A stretch of DNA of 64,000 bases from Longispora albida DSM 44784 (lineage in GTDB: Bacteria; Actinomycetota; Actinomycetes; Mycobacteriales; Micromonosporaceae): NCBI RefSeq assembly GCF_000379825.1, contig NZ_KB903836.1, positions 248,599 to 312,598 of the forward strand. The letters run 5' to 3'. Shown here piece by piece: positions 42,573-51,111 of this stretch. Position numbers and translations under genes: made by a program. The first letter of the stretch is position 1; each line of letters begins with the position of its first letter. The notes below the pieces were generated by a model that was given only the letters and a program-made list of their open reading frames with translations, had not been told where the DNA came from and ran no database searches.

Positions 42573-43442
42573 ATGTCTTTCAACCAGTCCGTCATCGAGG
42601 AGTTCCGGGCCAACGGCGGCCGGGTCGGCGGGATGTTCGAGGGCGGCGACCTGCTGCTGCTCACCACGACCGGCGCCAGGTCGGGGCGGGAGCACACCGT
42701 GCCGCTCGGCTACGTCCGCCACGACGGCGGGGCACTTCTCGTGATCGGCTCGGCCGGCGGCTCCGACCAGCATCCGGCCTGGTACCACAACGTCCTCGCG
42801 CACCCGATGGTCAGCGTCGAGGTGGGCACCGAGCAGTTCGGCGCCGTCGCCGTACCGGCGGAGGGTGCCAGGCGGGACGAGCTGTTCGCCTACGTCGTCG
42901 AGCGCGTCCCGGGCTACGGTGACTACCAGGCCGGCACGAGCCGTACGCTGCCCGTCGTCGTCCTCGAACGCTCCGAGCCCGACGAACCGGTCCCGGTCGC
43001 GAACCTGGCCGACAAGCTCATCGAGGTGCACACCTGGCTCCGGTCGCAGCTCAAGCACGTCAGGTCGGAGGCCGGCGCCTACTTCGCCGGCCGGGTACCA
43101 GGGGCGGCGCCGGGGCTCGGTCTCCAGCTGCGGCAGCACTGCCTGGCGTTCTGCCAGTCGCTGGAGTTCCACCACACCAGCGAGGACGCGCACATGATGC
43201 CGGCGCTGGCCGCGTCGCACCCGCATCTCGCCCCGGCCATCGACCGGCTGCGCGAGGAACACAAAACCGTAGCGCGGCTCCAGTCGTCCCTGGCGGCCCT
43301 GCTGGGCACGATCGCCGAGGCCAGCCCGGCCGCCTTCCTCTCCGAACTGGACGAGCTGGCCACCGAGCTGACCCTCCACCTTGACTACGAAGAGGAGCAG
43401 CTGCTGCCGGTCCTGGCGGAGATCCCGTTCCCGCCGAGGTGA
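42573..43442 (+). CDS. DDN-like F420-dependent nitroreductase fused to a hemerythrin-like domain
   Basis: 289 aa from the ATG at 42573 behind AGGAGAA. Residues about 1-135 are a split-barrel nitroreductase of the DDN family (LLTTTGARSGREHTVPLGY ... PAWYHNVLAHP), which use deazaflavin F420. Residues about 150-289 form a four-helix hemerythrin-like domain with His/Glu ligands in VHTWLRSQL, HHTSEDAHMMPAL, REEHKTV and LHLDYEEEQLLP. The combination suggests a redox enzyme sensing or using O2 or peroxide. Followed by a strong hairpin terminator. Confidence 0.87.
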   Translation: MSFNQSVIEEFRANGGRVGGMFEGGDLLLLTTTGARSGREHTVPLGYVRHDGGALLVIGSAGGSDQHPAWYHNVLAHPMVSVEVGTEQFGAVAVPAEGARRDELFAYVVERVPGYGDYQAGTSRTLPVVVLERSEPDEPVPVANLADKLIEVHTWLRSQLKHVRSEAGAYFAGRVPGAAPGLGLQLRQHCLAFCQSLEFHHTSEDAHMMPALAASHPHLAPAIDRLREEHKTVARLQSSLAALLGTIAEASPAAFLSELDELATELTLHLDYEEEQLLPVLAEIPFPPR

Positions 43443-43452
43443 CCGGGGAGAC

Positions 43453-43485
43453 TGGTGTGGTGCCGGGGATACCGGCACCACACCA
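43453..43485 (+). terminator. hairpin terminator, 14-bp perfect stem, 5-nt loop
   Basis: Arms TGGTGTGGTGCCGG (43453-43466) and its complement (43472-43485), loop GGATA, starting 10 bp after the DDN-hemerythrin stop codon. The following bases are only partly T-rich. Confidence 0.75.
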
Positions 43486-43532
43486 AGATCGTTTAGACTC
43501 GCCCTCCGGTACAGGCGGCACGGGGGCGGGGC

Positions 43533-44426
43533 ATGGAACTGCGCGACATCGAGATCTTCCTGACGCTCGCCGAGGAACTCCACTTCGGACGGACAGCGCA
43601 GCGGCTCTTCATCTCGCAGGCCCGGGTCAGCCAGGCCATCAAGAAGCAGGAACGCACGATCGGCGCACCACTGTTCGAGCGGACCAGCCGCGTCGTGCAC
43701 CTCACAGCCGTCGGCCAGCAGCTCCGCGACGACCTGCGCCCGCTGTTCGCCGGGCTGCGCGACAGCATCGACCGGGCCAGCCTCGTGGCGCGCGGTACGA
43801 AGCCGCTGCTGCGGATCGGCACGATCGCCGGGTTCTTCGCCGAGATGCGGCCGTACTTCGACACGTACCGTCGGCGCCATCCCGGCTGGGACTTCGTGAT
43901 CCGGCCCACCCCGTTCCTCGAGCCGTTCGAGCCGCTGCGCCGGGGAGACATCGACCTCATGATCTGCTGGCTGCCGGTCGAGGAGCCGGACCTGACCACC
44001 GGCCCCGTGCTGCGTACCGAGAGCCGGATGCTCATGGTCAGCCCGCAGCACAGGCTGGCCGGCGAGAGCTCGGTGTCCATCGAGGTACTCGGTGACCAGC
44101 CGGTGCTGAGCGCCGCCCGGCCACTGCCCGACTACTGGGAGAACGCCTACATGCCGTTCTTCACACCCAGCGGCCGGCCCATCGAGCGGGGTACGCCGAT
44201 ATCCACGCTGGACGAGATCCACGCGATCATCTCCACCACCGACGCGATCCACCAGATCTTCGCGCACGCGACCGTGTACAACACGCGGCCGGACATCGTG
44301 CACGTGCCGATCGTGGGCGGCAGCCCCGGCCGGTGGGGCCTCGTGTGGCGGTCGGAGTCGGAGAACGACCAGATCCGCGCCTTCGCGGCCGTCGTCAGGG
44401 AACTGGGGGAGATCCCTCCGCTGTGA
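43533..44426 (+). CDS. LysR family transcriptional regulator
   Basis: 297 aa. HTH: LRDIEIFLTLAEELHFGRTAQRL followed by VSQAIKKQERTIGAPLFER; C-terminal periplasmic-binding-protein-like effector domain. Same strand as its neighbours rather than divergent, so its target is not clear; the DDN-hemerythrin gene is 90 bp upstream. Confidence 0.88.
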   Translation: MELRDIEIFLTLAEELHFGRTAQRLFISQARVSQAIKKQERTIGAPLFERTSRVVHLTAVGQQLRDDLRPLFAGLRDSIDRASLVARGTKPLLRIGTIAGFFAEMRPYFDTYRRRHPGWDFVIRPTPFLEPFEPLRRGDIDLMICWLPVEEPDLTTGPVLRTESRMLMVSPQHRLAGESSVSIEVLGDQPVLSAARPLPDYWENAYMPFFTPSGRPIERGTPISTLDEIHAIISTTDAIHQIFAHATVYNTRPDIVHVPIVGGSPGRWGLVWRSESENDQIRAFAAVVRELGEIPPL

Positions 44427-44454
44427 ACCGGCTACGGCCCGGCCATGGGCCCGG

Positions 44455-44460
44455 TAGCGT
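44455..44460 (+). promoter_or_regulatory. candidate -10 (TAGCGT)
   Basis: TAGCGT ends 8 nt before the ATG at 44469, favouring MEISAV as the start. Confidence 0.33.
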
Positions 44461-44468
44461 CAGCGGTC

Positions 44469-44852
44469 ATGGAGATCTCCGCGGTCACCCACATCCTGGT
44501 GGTCGCCGACCCGGCGGCCTCGAAGGACTTCTGGGCCGGGCTGCTCGGCGGGCGGCTCTACCGGGAGTACGGCTCCAGTGTGGTCATCGACTTCCACGGG
44601 AGCTGGCTGTTGCTGGTGTCCGGCGGTGAGCCGACGCCGGACAAGCCGGACGTGACCTTCGCGGGGCCGGGTGACCCCGGCCGGGTCAGCCACGCGATGA
44701 CATTGCGGGTCGCCGGCTGCCAGGCGGCCTACGACGAGCTGACCGCCCGGGGCGCGCGGTTCCTCACGCCGCCCTACGACTGGGGCGGGGAGGTGCGCTG
44801 CTTCCTGCGCGACCCGGACGGGCACCTGGTCGAGCTGAGTGAGGCGAGATGA
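44469..44852 (+). CDS. VOC family protein (glyoxalase-like)
   Basis: 127 aa. THILVVADPAASKDFWAGLLGG and CFLRDPDGHLVELSE define the glyoxalase/dioxygenase fold, with Glu and His in metal-ligand positions. Reaction unknown. Ends 3 bp before the convergent membrane-protein gene. Confidence 0.84.
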   Translation: MEISAVTHILVVADPAASKDFWAGLLGGRLYREYGSSVVIDFHGSWLLLVSGGEPTPDKPDVTFAGPGDPGRVSHAMTLRVAGCQAAYDELTARGARFLTPPYDWGGEVRCFLRDPDGHLVELSEAR

Positions 44853-44855
44853 AGC

Positions 44856-45719
44856 TCAGCCGATCGACAGGCAGACCTTCCAGTCGCCGTCTTCCCTGAT
44901 CAGCGGGATGTCGTCCGCGGGCTGCCTGTACTCAACCCTGGGGTGGTCCACCTTCACCCACACGGTGGCGGTGTCGCCGTTCTCCTCGACCCGGGTGACG
45001 ACGAACTTCAGCTTCTTGAGCTCCGCGCGCTTGCGGGCCCGCTCGCCGGCCGTGTCGTCGTCGTCAAGGTCCACCAGCTTCGCCGCCGCCTTCTGGAGGC
45101 TGGACAGGATCTTGTCGCGCTCCTTCTGGGTGTCCTGGTCGGAGCGGCACATCCGGCTCGTCGCGCCCTCGTAGTCCCCCTCGGCGACGGCCTCCAGGAA
45201 CTCGGTGGCTGTCTCGTCCGGCCCGTCCTTGCCGACGAGGAACACCCCGGCCATCGCCCCGACCAGCAGGTAGAACACGATGCCGCCCGCGATGGCCGCC
45301 AGCCCGCCGCTGCCGACGCTCGCGTGGAACGAGCGGAACGCCGCCTGTCCCTTCTGGACCGGGGACGGCACGGGCGCGGGAAGAGCCGGCGGCACCGGCA
45401 CCGCACCGGAACCCGGCTCCGGCATGTACACCGGCGGCGCGGGGGACAGGACAGTGCTGAGGTTGAACGCGAAGCCCGGGTCCTCACGCAGCAGGCTGGC
45501 GAGCACGGCGGTGACGGTCTCGCGCGCCTCCAGATCCCCGGGGGCCAGCTCCCACGCGGTCAGGGCCGCGTCGCCGGTCTCGGAGGAGTGGAGCCTGGCT
45601 GCGGCCATCAGGTACACCGGGTCCTCCCCGGCGCTACCTGCGGCCAGGCTGGCGGCGATGGAACTGACGGCTGCGACGGCGAGGGAGTCGATATCCACTT
45701 GTGTGTCCCCGGTATCCAT
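44856..45719 (-). CDS. single-pass membrane protein with a DUF4878/NTF2-like C-terminal domain
   Basis: 287 aa from the ATG at 45719. A cytoplasmic N-terminal region with Ala-rich helices and a Pro-rich linker (residues about 100-125), one membrane segment (GLAAIAGGIVFYLLVGAMAGVFLV) and an outer domain with DETATEFLEAVAEGDYEGATSRM and TVWVKVDHPRVEY...GDWKVCLSIG, as in lumazine-like DUF4878 proteins. 44 bp downstream of the pentapeptide-repeat gene, possibly one transcript. Confidence 0.7.
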   Translation of the reverse strand: MDTGDTQVDIDSLAVAAVSSIAASLAAGSAGEDPVYLMAAARLHSSETGDAALTAWELAPGDLEARETVTAVLASLLREDPGFAFNLSTVLSPAPPVYMPEPGSGAVPVPPALPAPVPSPVQKGQAAFRSFHASVGSGGLAAIAGGIVFYLLVGAMAGVFLVGKDGPDETATEFLEAVAEGDYEGATSRMCRSDQDTQKERDKILSSLQKAAAKLVDLDDDDTAGERARKRAELKKLKFVVTRVEENGDTATVWVKVDHPRVEYRQPADDIPLIREDGDWKVCLSIG

Positions 45720-45763
45720 TGTGGTCGGCCGGGACACTGTACTGCGCCGGTGCCAGCGCCCGC

Positions 45764-46561
45764 CTACCGCCAGTGGGCCGGCCGCTGGAGCACGCCGGGC
45801 AGCCTGGTCGCCGCGTCGCCCCGGGCGGCGTTGACCTGGGCCTGCGTGAGGAACAGGCAGCCGGACAGGTCGGTACCGGACACGTCGGCGTCGCGCAGGT
45901 CCGCGCCGATCAGGTCGGCGTCGGTGAGGTCGGCCCCGCGCAGGTCGGCGCCGATCAGGTACGCGCCGCGCAGGTTGGCCCCGCGCAGTTTCGCCCCGCG
46001 CAGCCGGGCGCCGATCAGGTCGGCGTTGCGCTGCTCGCGGCCCCGGTGCTTGGCGCGGGTGAGCTTGCTGGCTTCGAGGAGGAGTTCGCTGACCTGCTGG
46101 CGGAGGGCCGCGACGTCGAGGGCCTGCAGGGTGCCTGCGTCCTCGCGCGTGTGCTGTTCGATCGTGGCCTGGGCGGCGCGCAGTGCGGGGTGCAGGGGGC
46201 GGGCGGGACGGAGGGTGACGGCCTCCGCCAGGTACCACAGAAGCTCGTGGAGCTGGCGCATCACCGGGAGCATGGCGAACATCTGCGGGGCTGTGCCCGG
46301 AGCCTCGCGCCAGGACCGGCCGCCGAAGGTGACCTGGGAGACCTGCTGCCCAGCGCCGAAGCAGTCATAGGTCGTGCAGCCCTGGAAGCCCTTGGCCCGC
46401 AGCTTGCCGTGGATGCCGCAGCCGAAGGACTCACCCAGGTTGGGGCAGGGGTCACCGGCCGCCTTGGTGATCGCGAAGTCGGCCGACGCGGTGAACGCGA
46501 GGGCGACGCAGCACAGGCCGAAGCAGTTCGAGCAGTCTGACTGGAGTGACTGTGGGTGCAT
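45764..46561 (-). CDS. pentapeptide-repeat protein with Cys-rich N-terminus
   Basis: 265 aa from the ATG at 46561. Residues 10-70 have many Cys (CSNCFGLCC, C39, CGIHGK, GCTTYDC), a zinc or iron-sulfur-like knuckle of unknown function. Residues about 178-236 are pentapeptide repeats (ADLIGARLRGAKLRGANLRG...ADLTDADLIGADLRDADVSG) forming a short right-handed quadrilateral helix. Downstream partner of the DUF3626 gene 7 bp away on the same strand. Confidence 0.85.
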   Translation of the reverse strand: MHPQSLQSDCSNCFGLCCVALAFTASADFAITKAAGDPCPNLGESFGCGIHGKLRAKGFQGCTTYDCFGAGQQVSQVTFGGRSWREAPGTAPQMFAMLPVMRQLHELLWYLAEAVTLRPARPLHPALRAAQATIEQHTREDAGTLQALDVAALRQQVSELLLEASKLTRAKHRGREQRNADLIGARLRGAKLRGANLRGAYLIGADLRGADLTDADLIGADLRDADVSGTDLSGCLFLTQAQVNAARGDAATRLPGVLQRPAHWR

Positions 46562-46568
46562 GATCGCT

Positions 46569-47654
46569 CTACTCTGCCACAGGCTCGCCGGCCGCCCGTC
46601 CGGACCATACGAGGACATGCCAGAGCTGTTTGACGTACTGGAGGCATTCGTCCTCGGTGCCCCACCGTGCCCAGTTCTGCGAGTCGCGGTGCAGGCCTGC
46701 GGCTGCCCGTCCGAGAACGGACGCGGTGAGCTCCTCACCCTCCGCGCAGATCCAGGCGGCCAGGCGGGGCATGACCGGCCCCCTGAAGTCCGCGCCGACC
46801 TCATCCGCCGCGAGCACGAAACCGGCGTGCCACTCCACCGGCACCCCGATGGAGGCCAGCTGCTCCCCGGCCGCCGTTCCCCGGAACGACGGGTCCAGCA
46901 CCAGCGCTTCCGCGTCCCTGACCAGGTCGATCTCGCCGTGGACCTGCGCTTCGACGTAGTCGTCCAGCGCCCGGCCGTTCGGGCGGGCAGGCTGGGCGGC
47001 CAGGTCCAGCAGGTGCGCCACCGGATCAACCCCGGAAACCCCCAGGGTGTACCCGCTGGCGGCAGCCCCGGCGACCAGCCCGCCCAGCACCCCCTCGAAC
47101 GCGGCCAGCGTGCCCGTGAACTCGGGCCCGAGGTGGCTGTCCCCGTAACAGAACGTGGCCCGGTGCGAGACCTCCGGCCGGAGCCGGACGTGACACGATC
47201 CGAAACGGGGCGCGGCACCGTCGGCGTGGCGCATCAGGTTCAGCGCCCCGTACTTGGGCCGGTCGCCGGGCAGCACACCCGGCCCGTGGTAGGCGCCGCC
47301 GAACAGCGCCAGCTCCCAGCTGTCGCGCAGCCCGCCAGCGAACGCCGTGCGGCTGCCGCTGGACAGCCCCGTCTCGTACTGCCCCCGGTACTTGCCGCAG
47401 GCCGCCATCGACTCGGCGACCGTCCGCCCACTGGGGAGGACGCGGTCGGGATGGAAGTTGAGCGTGATCCGGCCGTGCGCGGCGACGGCGGCCACCAGCC
47501 CGGCCGCGTGCGGTACCGCGACGGGCGGCGGCGCAGCACCCCGCCGGACATGGTCGATCGCGGCCAGCTGGGCTGGCGTGAGGCGCACGGTGTCCACGCG
47601 GCGAGTATCTGGAGCCGTTCGCGGCGCCGCAAGCCGGATCCAGGCGTCTCCCAT
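46569..47654 (-). CDS. DUF3626 domain protein
   Basis: 361 aa from the ATG at 47654, chosen for a GAGG 8 nt upstream; a GTG at 47597 (VDTVRLTPAQ) is an alternative. ITLNFHPDRVLPSGRTVAESM, GQYETGLSSGSRTAF and ELALFGGAYHG are typical of DUF3626 proteins, whose function is unknown. Ends 7 bp before the pentapeptide-repeat gene, so the two are probably one operon. Confidence 0.78.
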   Translation of the reverse strand: MGDAWIRLAAPRTAPDTRRVDTVRLTPAQLAAIDHVRRGAAPPPVAVPHAAGLVAAVAAHGRITLNFHPDRVLPSGRTVAESMAACGKYRGQYETGLSSGSRTAFAGGLRDSWELALFGGAYHGPGVLPGDRPKYGALNLMRHADGAAPRFGSCHVRLRPEVSHRATFCYGDSHLGPEFTGTLAAFEGVLGGLVAGAAASGYTLGVSGVDPVAHLLDLAAQPARPNGRALDDYVEAQVHGEIDLVRDAEALVLDPSFRGTAAGEQLASIGVPVEWHAGFVLAADEVGADFRGPVMPRLAAWICAEGEELTASVLGRAAAGLHRDSQNWARWGTEDECLQYVKQLWHVLVWSGRAAGEPVAE

Positions 47655-47696
47655 CGTGGGAACCTCGATCCCACCCCTGTAGACGGTCACCGTATG

Positions 47697-47702
47697 TAGT
47701 CT
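47697..47702 (+). promoter_or_regulatory. candidate -10 (TAGTCT)
   Basis: TAGTCT ends 6 nt before the ATG at 47709. Confidence 0.35.
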
Positions 47703-47708
47703 GCGCTC

Positions 47709-48200
47709 ATGGATACGCTGATGATCGCGGCGCTCGCCGCCGCGCTGGCCGCCCCGGCCCCAGTGGCCATCCCGGCGATGGAAGGCGCGCCTGTGGCGCA
47801 GACAGCCCGGGTGGACCGGGTCAGGGTCGCCCAGTGGCCCGGCTTCCTGCCGGCCTGCTTCGCCCTCCGAGGCAAGGTTACTGTGAGTTATGACGGCGCC
47901 CGTTACTCGCTGATCGACACGGCGGCCATGCCGCGCTGGGTGTGCCTGGACAACGGGCCGGAGCTGCACGGCGATCCGGTCGAGGTCCGCACGGTGTGGA
48001 CGGGCAACCCGAGCCTCGACCCGCCGATGACCGTCGAGGTCGACCTGGCCGCAGACCTGCCGTCGGGGGTGCGGCGGCTGGCCGCCGGGTCGCTGGAGTT
48101 CCACAAGTACCCGATCGCCTCCGACGACTGCATGACGATGGGCCGGACACTGAAGGACGTGGCGACGATCGAGGTCAACGTCCAGTTCTGCGGGAACTGA
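47709..48200 (+). CDS. secreted hypothetical protein
   Basis: 163 aa with a short hydrophobic N-terminus (MIAALAAALAAPAP) that is probably a signal peptide. The body contains alternating strands and four Cys (ACFAL, WVCLDN, DDCMT, QFCGN) that could pair. No family recognised. Confidence 0.6.
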   Translation: MDTLMIAALAAALAAPAPVAIPAMEGAPVAQTARVDRVRVAQWPGFLPACFALRGKVTVSYDGARYSLIDTAAMPRWVCLDNGPELHGDPVEVRTVWTGNPSLDPPMTVEVDLAADLPSGVRRLAAGSLEFHKYPIASDDCMTMGRTLKDVATIEVNVQFCGN

Positions 48201-48223
48201 CCCGGTGCCGGCCCCGCCGGGCG

Positions 48224-48229
48224 TACCGT
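48224..48229 (+). promoter_or_regulatory. candidate -10 (TACCGT)
   Basis: TACCGT ends 7 nt before the ATG at 48237 of the LigD polymerase-domain gene. Confidence 0.35.
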
Positions 48230-48236
48230 ACGGATC

Positions 48237-49262
48237 ATGGGCGAGGCCGTGGAACTGGAAGTCGCCGGGCACGCTGTCCGGGTGTCCAGCCCGGACAAGG
48301 TCATGTTCCCCGAGCGCGGATTCACCAAACTGGACGTCGTCCGCTACTACGAGGCGGCGGGTGAGGCCATCCTGCGTGCCCTGCACCACCGGCCGACCAC
48401 GCTCCAGCGGTTCCCCGACGGGGTGGGCGGCGAGATGTTCTTCCAGAAGCGGATCCCGCAGCGGGGCGTGCCGCCGTGGATCGAGACCGTCGAGATCAAG
48501 TTCCCCAGTGGACGGACGGCCGACGAGTTGTGCCCGCCCGACCTCGCCCACGTGATCTGGGCGGCGCAGATGGGCACGGTCGTGTTCCACCCGTGGCCGG
48601 TACGCCGCGAGGACGTGGACCGGCCCGACGAGCTGCGCATCGACCTGGACCCGCAGCCCGGTACCGGCTTCGCCGACGCCGTGGTCGTGGCCGGCACCGT
48701 CCGCGAGATCCTCGACGAGCTGGGCTGGACCGGCTGGCCGAAGACGTCCGGCGGCCGTGGCGTGCACGTCTACGTGCGGATCGAGCCACGGTGGACGTTC
48801 ACCGAGGTACGCCGGTGCGCCATCGCCATCGCCCGTGAGGTCGCCCGCCGCCGCCCCGACCTCGTCACCACCGCGTGGTGGAAGGAGGAACGCGGTGAGC
48901 ACGTCTTCGTCGACTACAACCAGACAGCCAGGGACCGCACGATCGCCTGCGCGTACTCGCTGCGCGCCAACCCCCGCGCCACCGTCTCCACGCCGGTCAC
49001 CTGGGACGAGCTGTCCCAGGTGGAGCCCGACGACTTCGACCTCGCGACCGTGCCGCCCCGGCTCGCGGCGACCGGCGACCCGCACGCCGCGATCGACGAC
49101 TCCCCGGCTGACCTGAGCCCGGTACTGGAGTGGGCCGAACGCGACGAGCACGCCGGGCACGGCGACATGCCCTACCCGCCCGACTATCCGAAGATGCCCG
49201 GCGAGCCGAAACGCGTCCAGCCGAGCCGCGACAAGGACCGGCCACGCGACGCCGACACCTGA
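48237..49262 (+). CDS. LigD-type polymerase domain protein (PrimPol family)
   Basis: 341 aa, the polymerase domain alone without ligase or nuclease. Motifs of the archaeo-eukaryotic primase fold: LRIDLDPQPG (catalytic Asp pair), WPKTSGGRGVHVYVR and EHVFVDYNQTARDRTIACAYSLR. Such stand-alone domains work with Ku and a separate ligase in non-homologous end joining or gap repair, but no Ku or ligase gene lies in the window. Confidence 0.9.
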   Translation: MGEAVELEVAGHAVRVSSPDKVMFPERGFTKLDVVRYYEAAGEAILRALHHRPTTLQRFPDGVGGEMFFQKRIPQRGVPPWIETVEIKFPSGRTADELCPPDLAHVIWAAQMGTVVFHPWPVRREDVDRPDELRIDLDPQPGTGFADAVVVAGTVREILDELGWTGWPKTSGGRGVHVYVRIEPRWTFTEVRRCAIAIAREVARRRPDLVTTAWWKEERGEHVFVDYNQTARDRTIACAYSLRANPRATVSTPVTWDELSQVEPDDFDLATVPPRLAATGDPHAAIDDSPADLSPVLEWAERDEHAGHGDMPYPPDYPKMPGEPKRVQPSRDKDRPRDADT

Positions 49263-49295
49263 TCGCGGCAGCGTTACCCGGCCGGCCAGACGACG

Positions 49296-49301
49296 TACAG
49301 T
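49296..49301 (+). promoter_or_regulatory. candidate -10 (TACAGT)
   Basis: TACAGT ends 6 nt before the ATG at 49308. Confidence 0.38.
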
Positions 49302-49307
49302 TTTGCC

Positions 49308-49646
49308 ATGCCCAGCAGCCGTGAACTCGTGCAGGAATGGATCGCAGCGCTGACCATCCTCGGGGACAGCAGCCTGACGCCGAGGGAGCGGACCGACCTC
49401 GTCGCCCAGGTCATCCCGCCGCCCACACTGGAGGTGCGGATCTCCACGCCGCTGCCCAGCGAGGACATGACCGCCATCCAGGACGCCTTCTCGCAGGCCG
49501 GCTGGCTGCACAGCCGCAAGACCGGCGTGCACCTGCTCGTGGAGAACCAGCTGATCGCCTGGTTGTCGGGGGAGACCGGCGAGACGCGGGAGCAGATCCT
49601 CCAGCGCCTCGCCCTCACCCTCGACGCCCAGCTCGGCGACGACTGA
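49308..49646 (+). CDS. hypothetical protein
   Basis: 112 aa, predicted alpha/beta, no signal or membrane segment: helix (RELVQEWIAALTIL), strand-helix (LEVRISTPLPSEDMTAIQDAF) and terminal helix. Not recognised. Convergent with RidA, 6 bp apart. Confidence 0.6.
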   Translation: MPSSRELVQEWIAALTILGDSSLTPRERTDLVAQVIPPPTLEVRISTPLPSEDMTAIQDAFSQAGWLHSRKTGVHLLVENQLIAWLSGETGETREQILQRLALTLDAQLGDD

Positions 49647-49652
49647 CCGGGC

Positions 49653-50054
49653 TCACGCCACGGCTGTGCCCTCCAGCTCGACCAGCAGGCCGGGGATCGC
49701 CAGCCGGGTCACGCCGAGCATCGTGGTGGGCGGGGTGGCCCCGGCGGCGGCCAGCCGTCCCGCCAGTACGCCATAGTGCTCGAAGAGGACGTCCACGTCG
49801 GTCGTGTAGACGGTGAGCCGGACGAGGTCCGTGAGGGACATGCCGGCCTCGGCGAGCACGGCTTCCAGGTTCGCGAGGCTCAGGGCCAGCTGCGCCGCCA
49901 TGTCACCGGGGTGCTCGGGCTTGCCGTCGGCGCTCATGGCGGCCTGCCCGGCGCAGTACAGGGTCCTGCTGTGCCCGGAGACGACCTCGCCCTGGTTGTA
50001 ACCCAGCTGCGCCGACCACGGCCACGGGTTGACCGCTGCTCGTTCGACTGTCAT
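49653..50054 (-). CDS. RidA family protein
   Basis: 133 aa from the ATG at 50054 behind GGAGC. YCAGQAAMSADGKPEHPGDMAAQLALSLANLEAVLAEAG and TTMLGVTRLAIPGLLVELEGTAV are the YjgF/RidA core. The canonical catalytic Arg position is occupied by Thr (VTRLAIPG retains an Arg one turn away), so this belongs to an atypical subgroup; deaminase activity on enamines is uncertain. Divergent from a WYL regulator. Confidence 0.85.
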   Translation of the reverse strand: MTVERAAVNPWPWSAQLGYNQGEVVSGHSRTLYCAGQAAMSADGKPEHPGDMAAQLALSLANLEAVLAEAGMSLTDLVRLTVYTTDVDVLFEHYGVLAGRLAAAGATPPTTMLGVTRLAIPGLLVELEGTAVA

Positions 50055-50102
50055 GTCAGCTCCGTTCGTAGGAAACGTATGCTGACCAGCCTCGCAGCTA
50101 AT

Positions 50103-50121
50103 CACGACATCCTCTGTCATG
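50103..50121. promoter_or_regulatory. inverted repeat CACGACA-TCCTC-TGTCATG
   Basis: 7-bp arms with one mismatch around a 5-bp centre, between divergent RidA and WYL-regulator genes and about where the regulator gene's -35 would lie. Confidence 0.5.
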
Positions 50122-50129
50122 TATCGCGG

Positions 50130-50135
50130 TAAAGT
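50130..50135 (+). promoter_or_regulatory. candidate -10 (TAAAGT)
   Basis: TAAAGT ends 6 nt before the ATG at 50142; predicts a leaderless WYL-regulator mRNA with the operator just upstream. Confidence 0.45.
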
Positions 50136-50141
50136 TCTGCG

Positions 50142-51107
50142 ATGCGTGCTGACCGGTTGATCTCGCTCGTGCTCCTGCTGCGGCAGCGGGGCCGGCTGTC
50201 GGCAGCGACCCTGGCCAGCGAGCTGGAGGTGTCCACCCGCACGGTGCTGCGCGACATCGAGGCGCTGTCGTCGGCGGGCGTGCCGGTCTACGCCGAGCGG
50301 GGCAGGCACGGCGGGTTCGAGCTGCTGCCCGGGTTCCATACCGAGCTCACCGGGCTGAATCACGACGAGGCCCTGGCGCTGCTGGTGGCCGGGCCGGGGC
50401 GCGGGGAGCAGGCGCTCGGGCTCGGCCCGGTGCTCGCCTCCGCGATCCGCAAGGTGGCCGACGCGCTGCCCGAGGGCCACCGGCTCACCGCGAGCGACGC
50501 GGCGCAGCGGCTTCTCGTCGAGCCGGAGACTGACCTGCTCGCACGCCGGGCGATGACCGAGGAGGTGCCGGGCGCGACGATGGCCGAGGTCAGGCGGGCG
50601 GTGCTGGCCGGTAACAAGCTGCGTATCCACTACTCGGCCACCGGCCAGGACCCGCAGTGGCGCACCGTGGACCCGATCGGACTGGTCACGGTGCGCGGCC
50701 GGGGTTACCTGCTGGCCACGCGATCCGGCGCGGACCGTACCTACCGGCTGTCGCGCGTCCTGGCCGCCGAGGAACTTCCCGAACCCGCCGAGCGGCCGGA
50801 CCAGGTCGACCTGGACCGGATCTGGCGGGAGCGCTCCGCGCAGTTCCTGGGCGACGGCCATATTTCCGTGCCGGTACGGGTGAACCCGGCCCGCCGCGAG
50901 GAGCTCGTGTACACCGCGATCGCTGTCCGCGCCGAAGAACCCGATGCCGGCGGCTGGCTCCGAGCGGAGGTCACATACCAGGACTCAACACACGCGGAGT
51001 GGGCACTGTGGCGGCTCGGTACCGATGCGGAAGCACTGGCCCCGGCATCGCTGCGCGCCGCACTGCGCCAGCGGGCAGCCGCGTTCGCCGCCCGCTACGA
51101 AGACTGA
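50142..51107 (+). CDS. WYL domain (YafY-type) transcriptional regulator
   Basis: 321 aa. N-terminal HTH_11: ISLVLLLRQRGRLSAATLASELEVSTRTVLRDIEALSSAGVPVYAERGRHGGFELLPG; the WYL-like domain starts about residue 140 (LRIHYSATGQDPQWRTVDPIGLV) and a WCX end follows. Likely controls the divergent ridA-like gene through the inverted repeat at 50103-50121. Confidence 0.86.
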   Translation: MRADRLISLVLLLRQRGRLSAATLASELEVSTRTVLRDIEALSSAGVPVYAERGRHGGFELLPGFHTELTGLNHDEALALLVAGPGRGEQALGLGPVLASAIRKVADALPEGHRLTASDAAQRLLVEPETDLLARRAMTEEVPGATMAEVRRAVLAGNKLRIHYSATGQDPQWRTVDPIGLVTVRGRGYLLATRSGADRTYRLSRVLAAEELPEPAERPDQVDLDRIWRERSAQFLGDGHISVPVRVNPARREELVYTAIAVRAEEPDAGGWLRAEVTYQDSTHAEWALWRLGTDAEALAPASLRAALRQRAAAFAARYED

Positions 51108-51111
51108 TCGG

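Noticed and set aside
46569-49532. A 987-aa minus-strand frame
   Set aside because: Only its last 361 codons (DUF3626) are supported; the rest is the shadow of the LigD-domain and other + strand genes.
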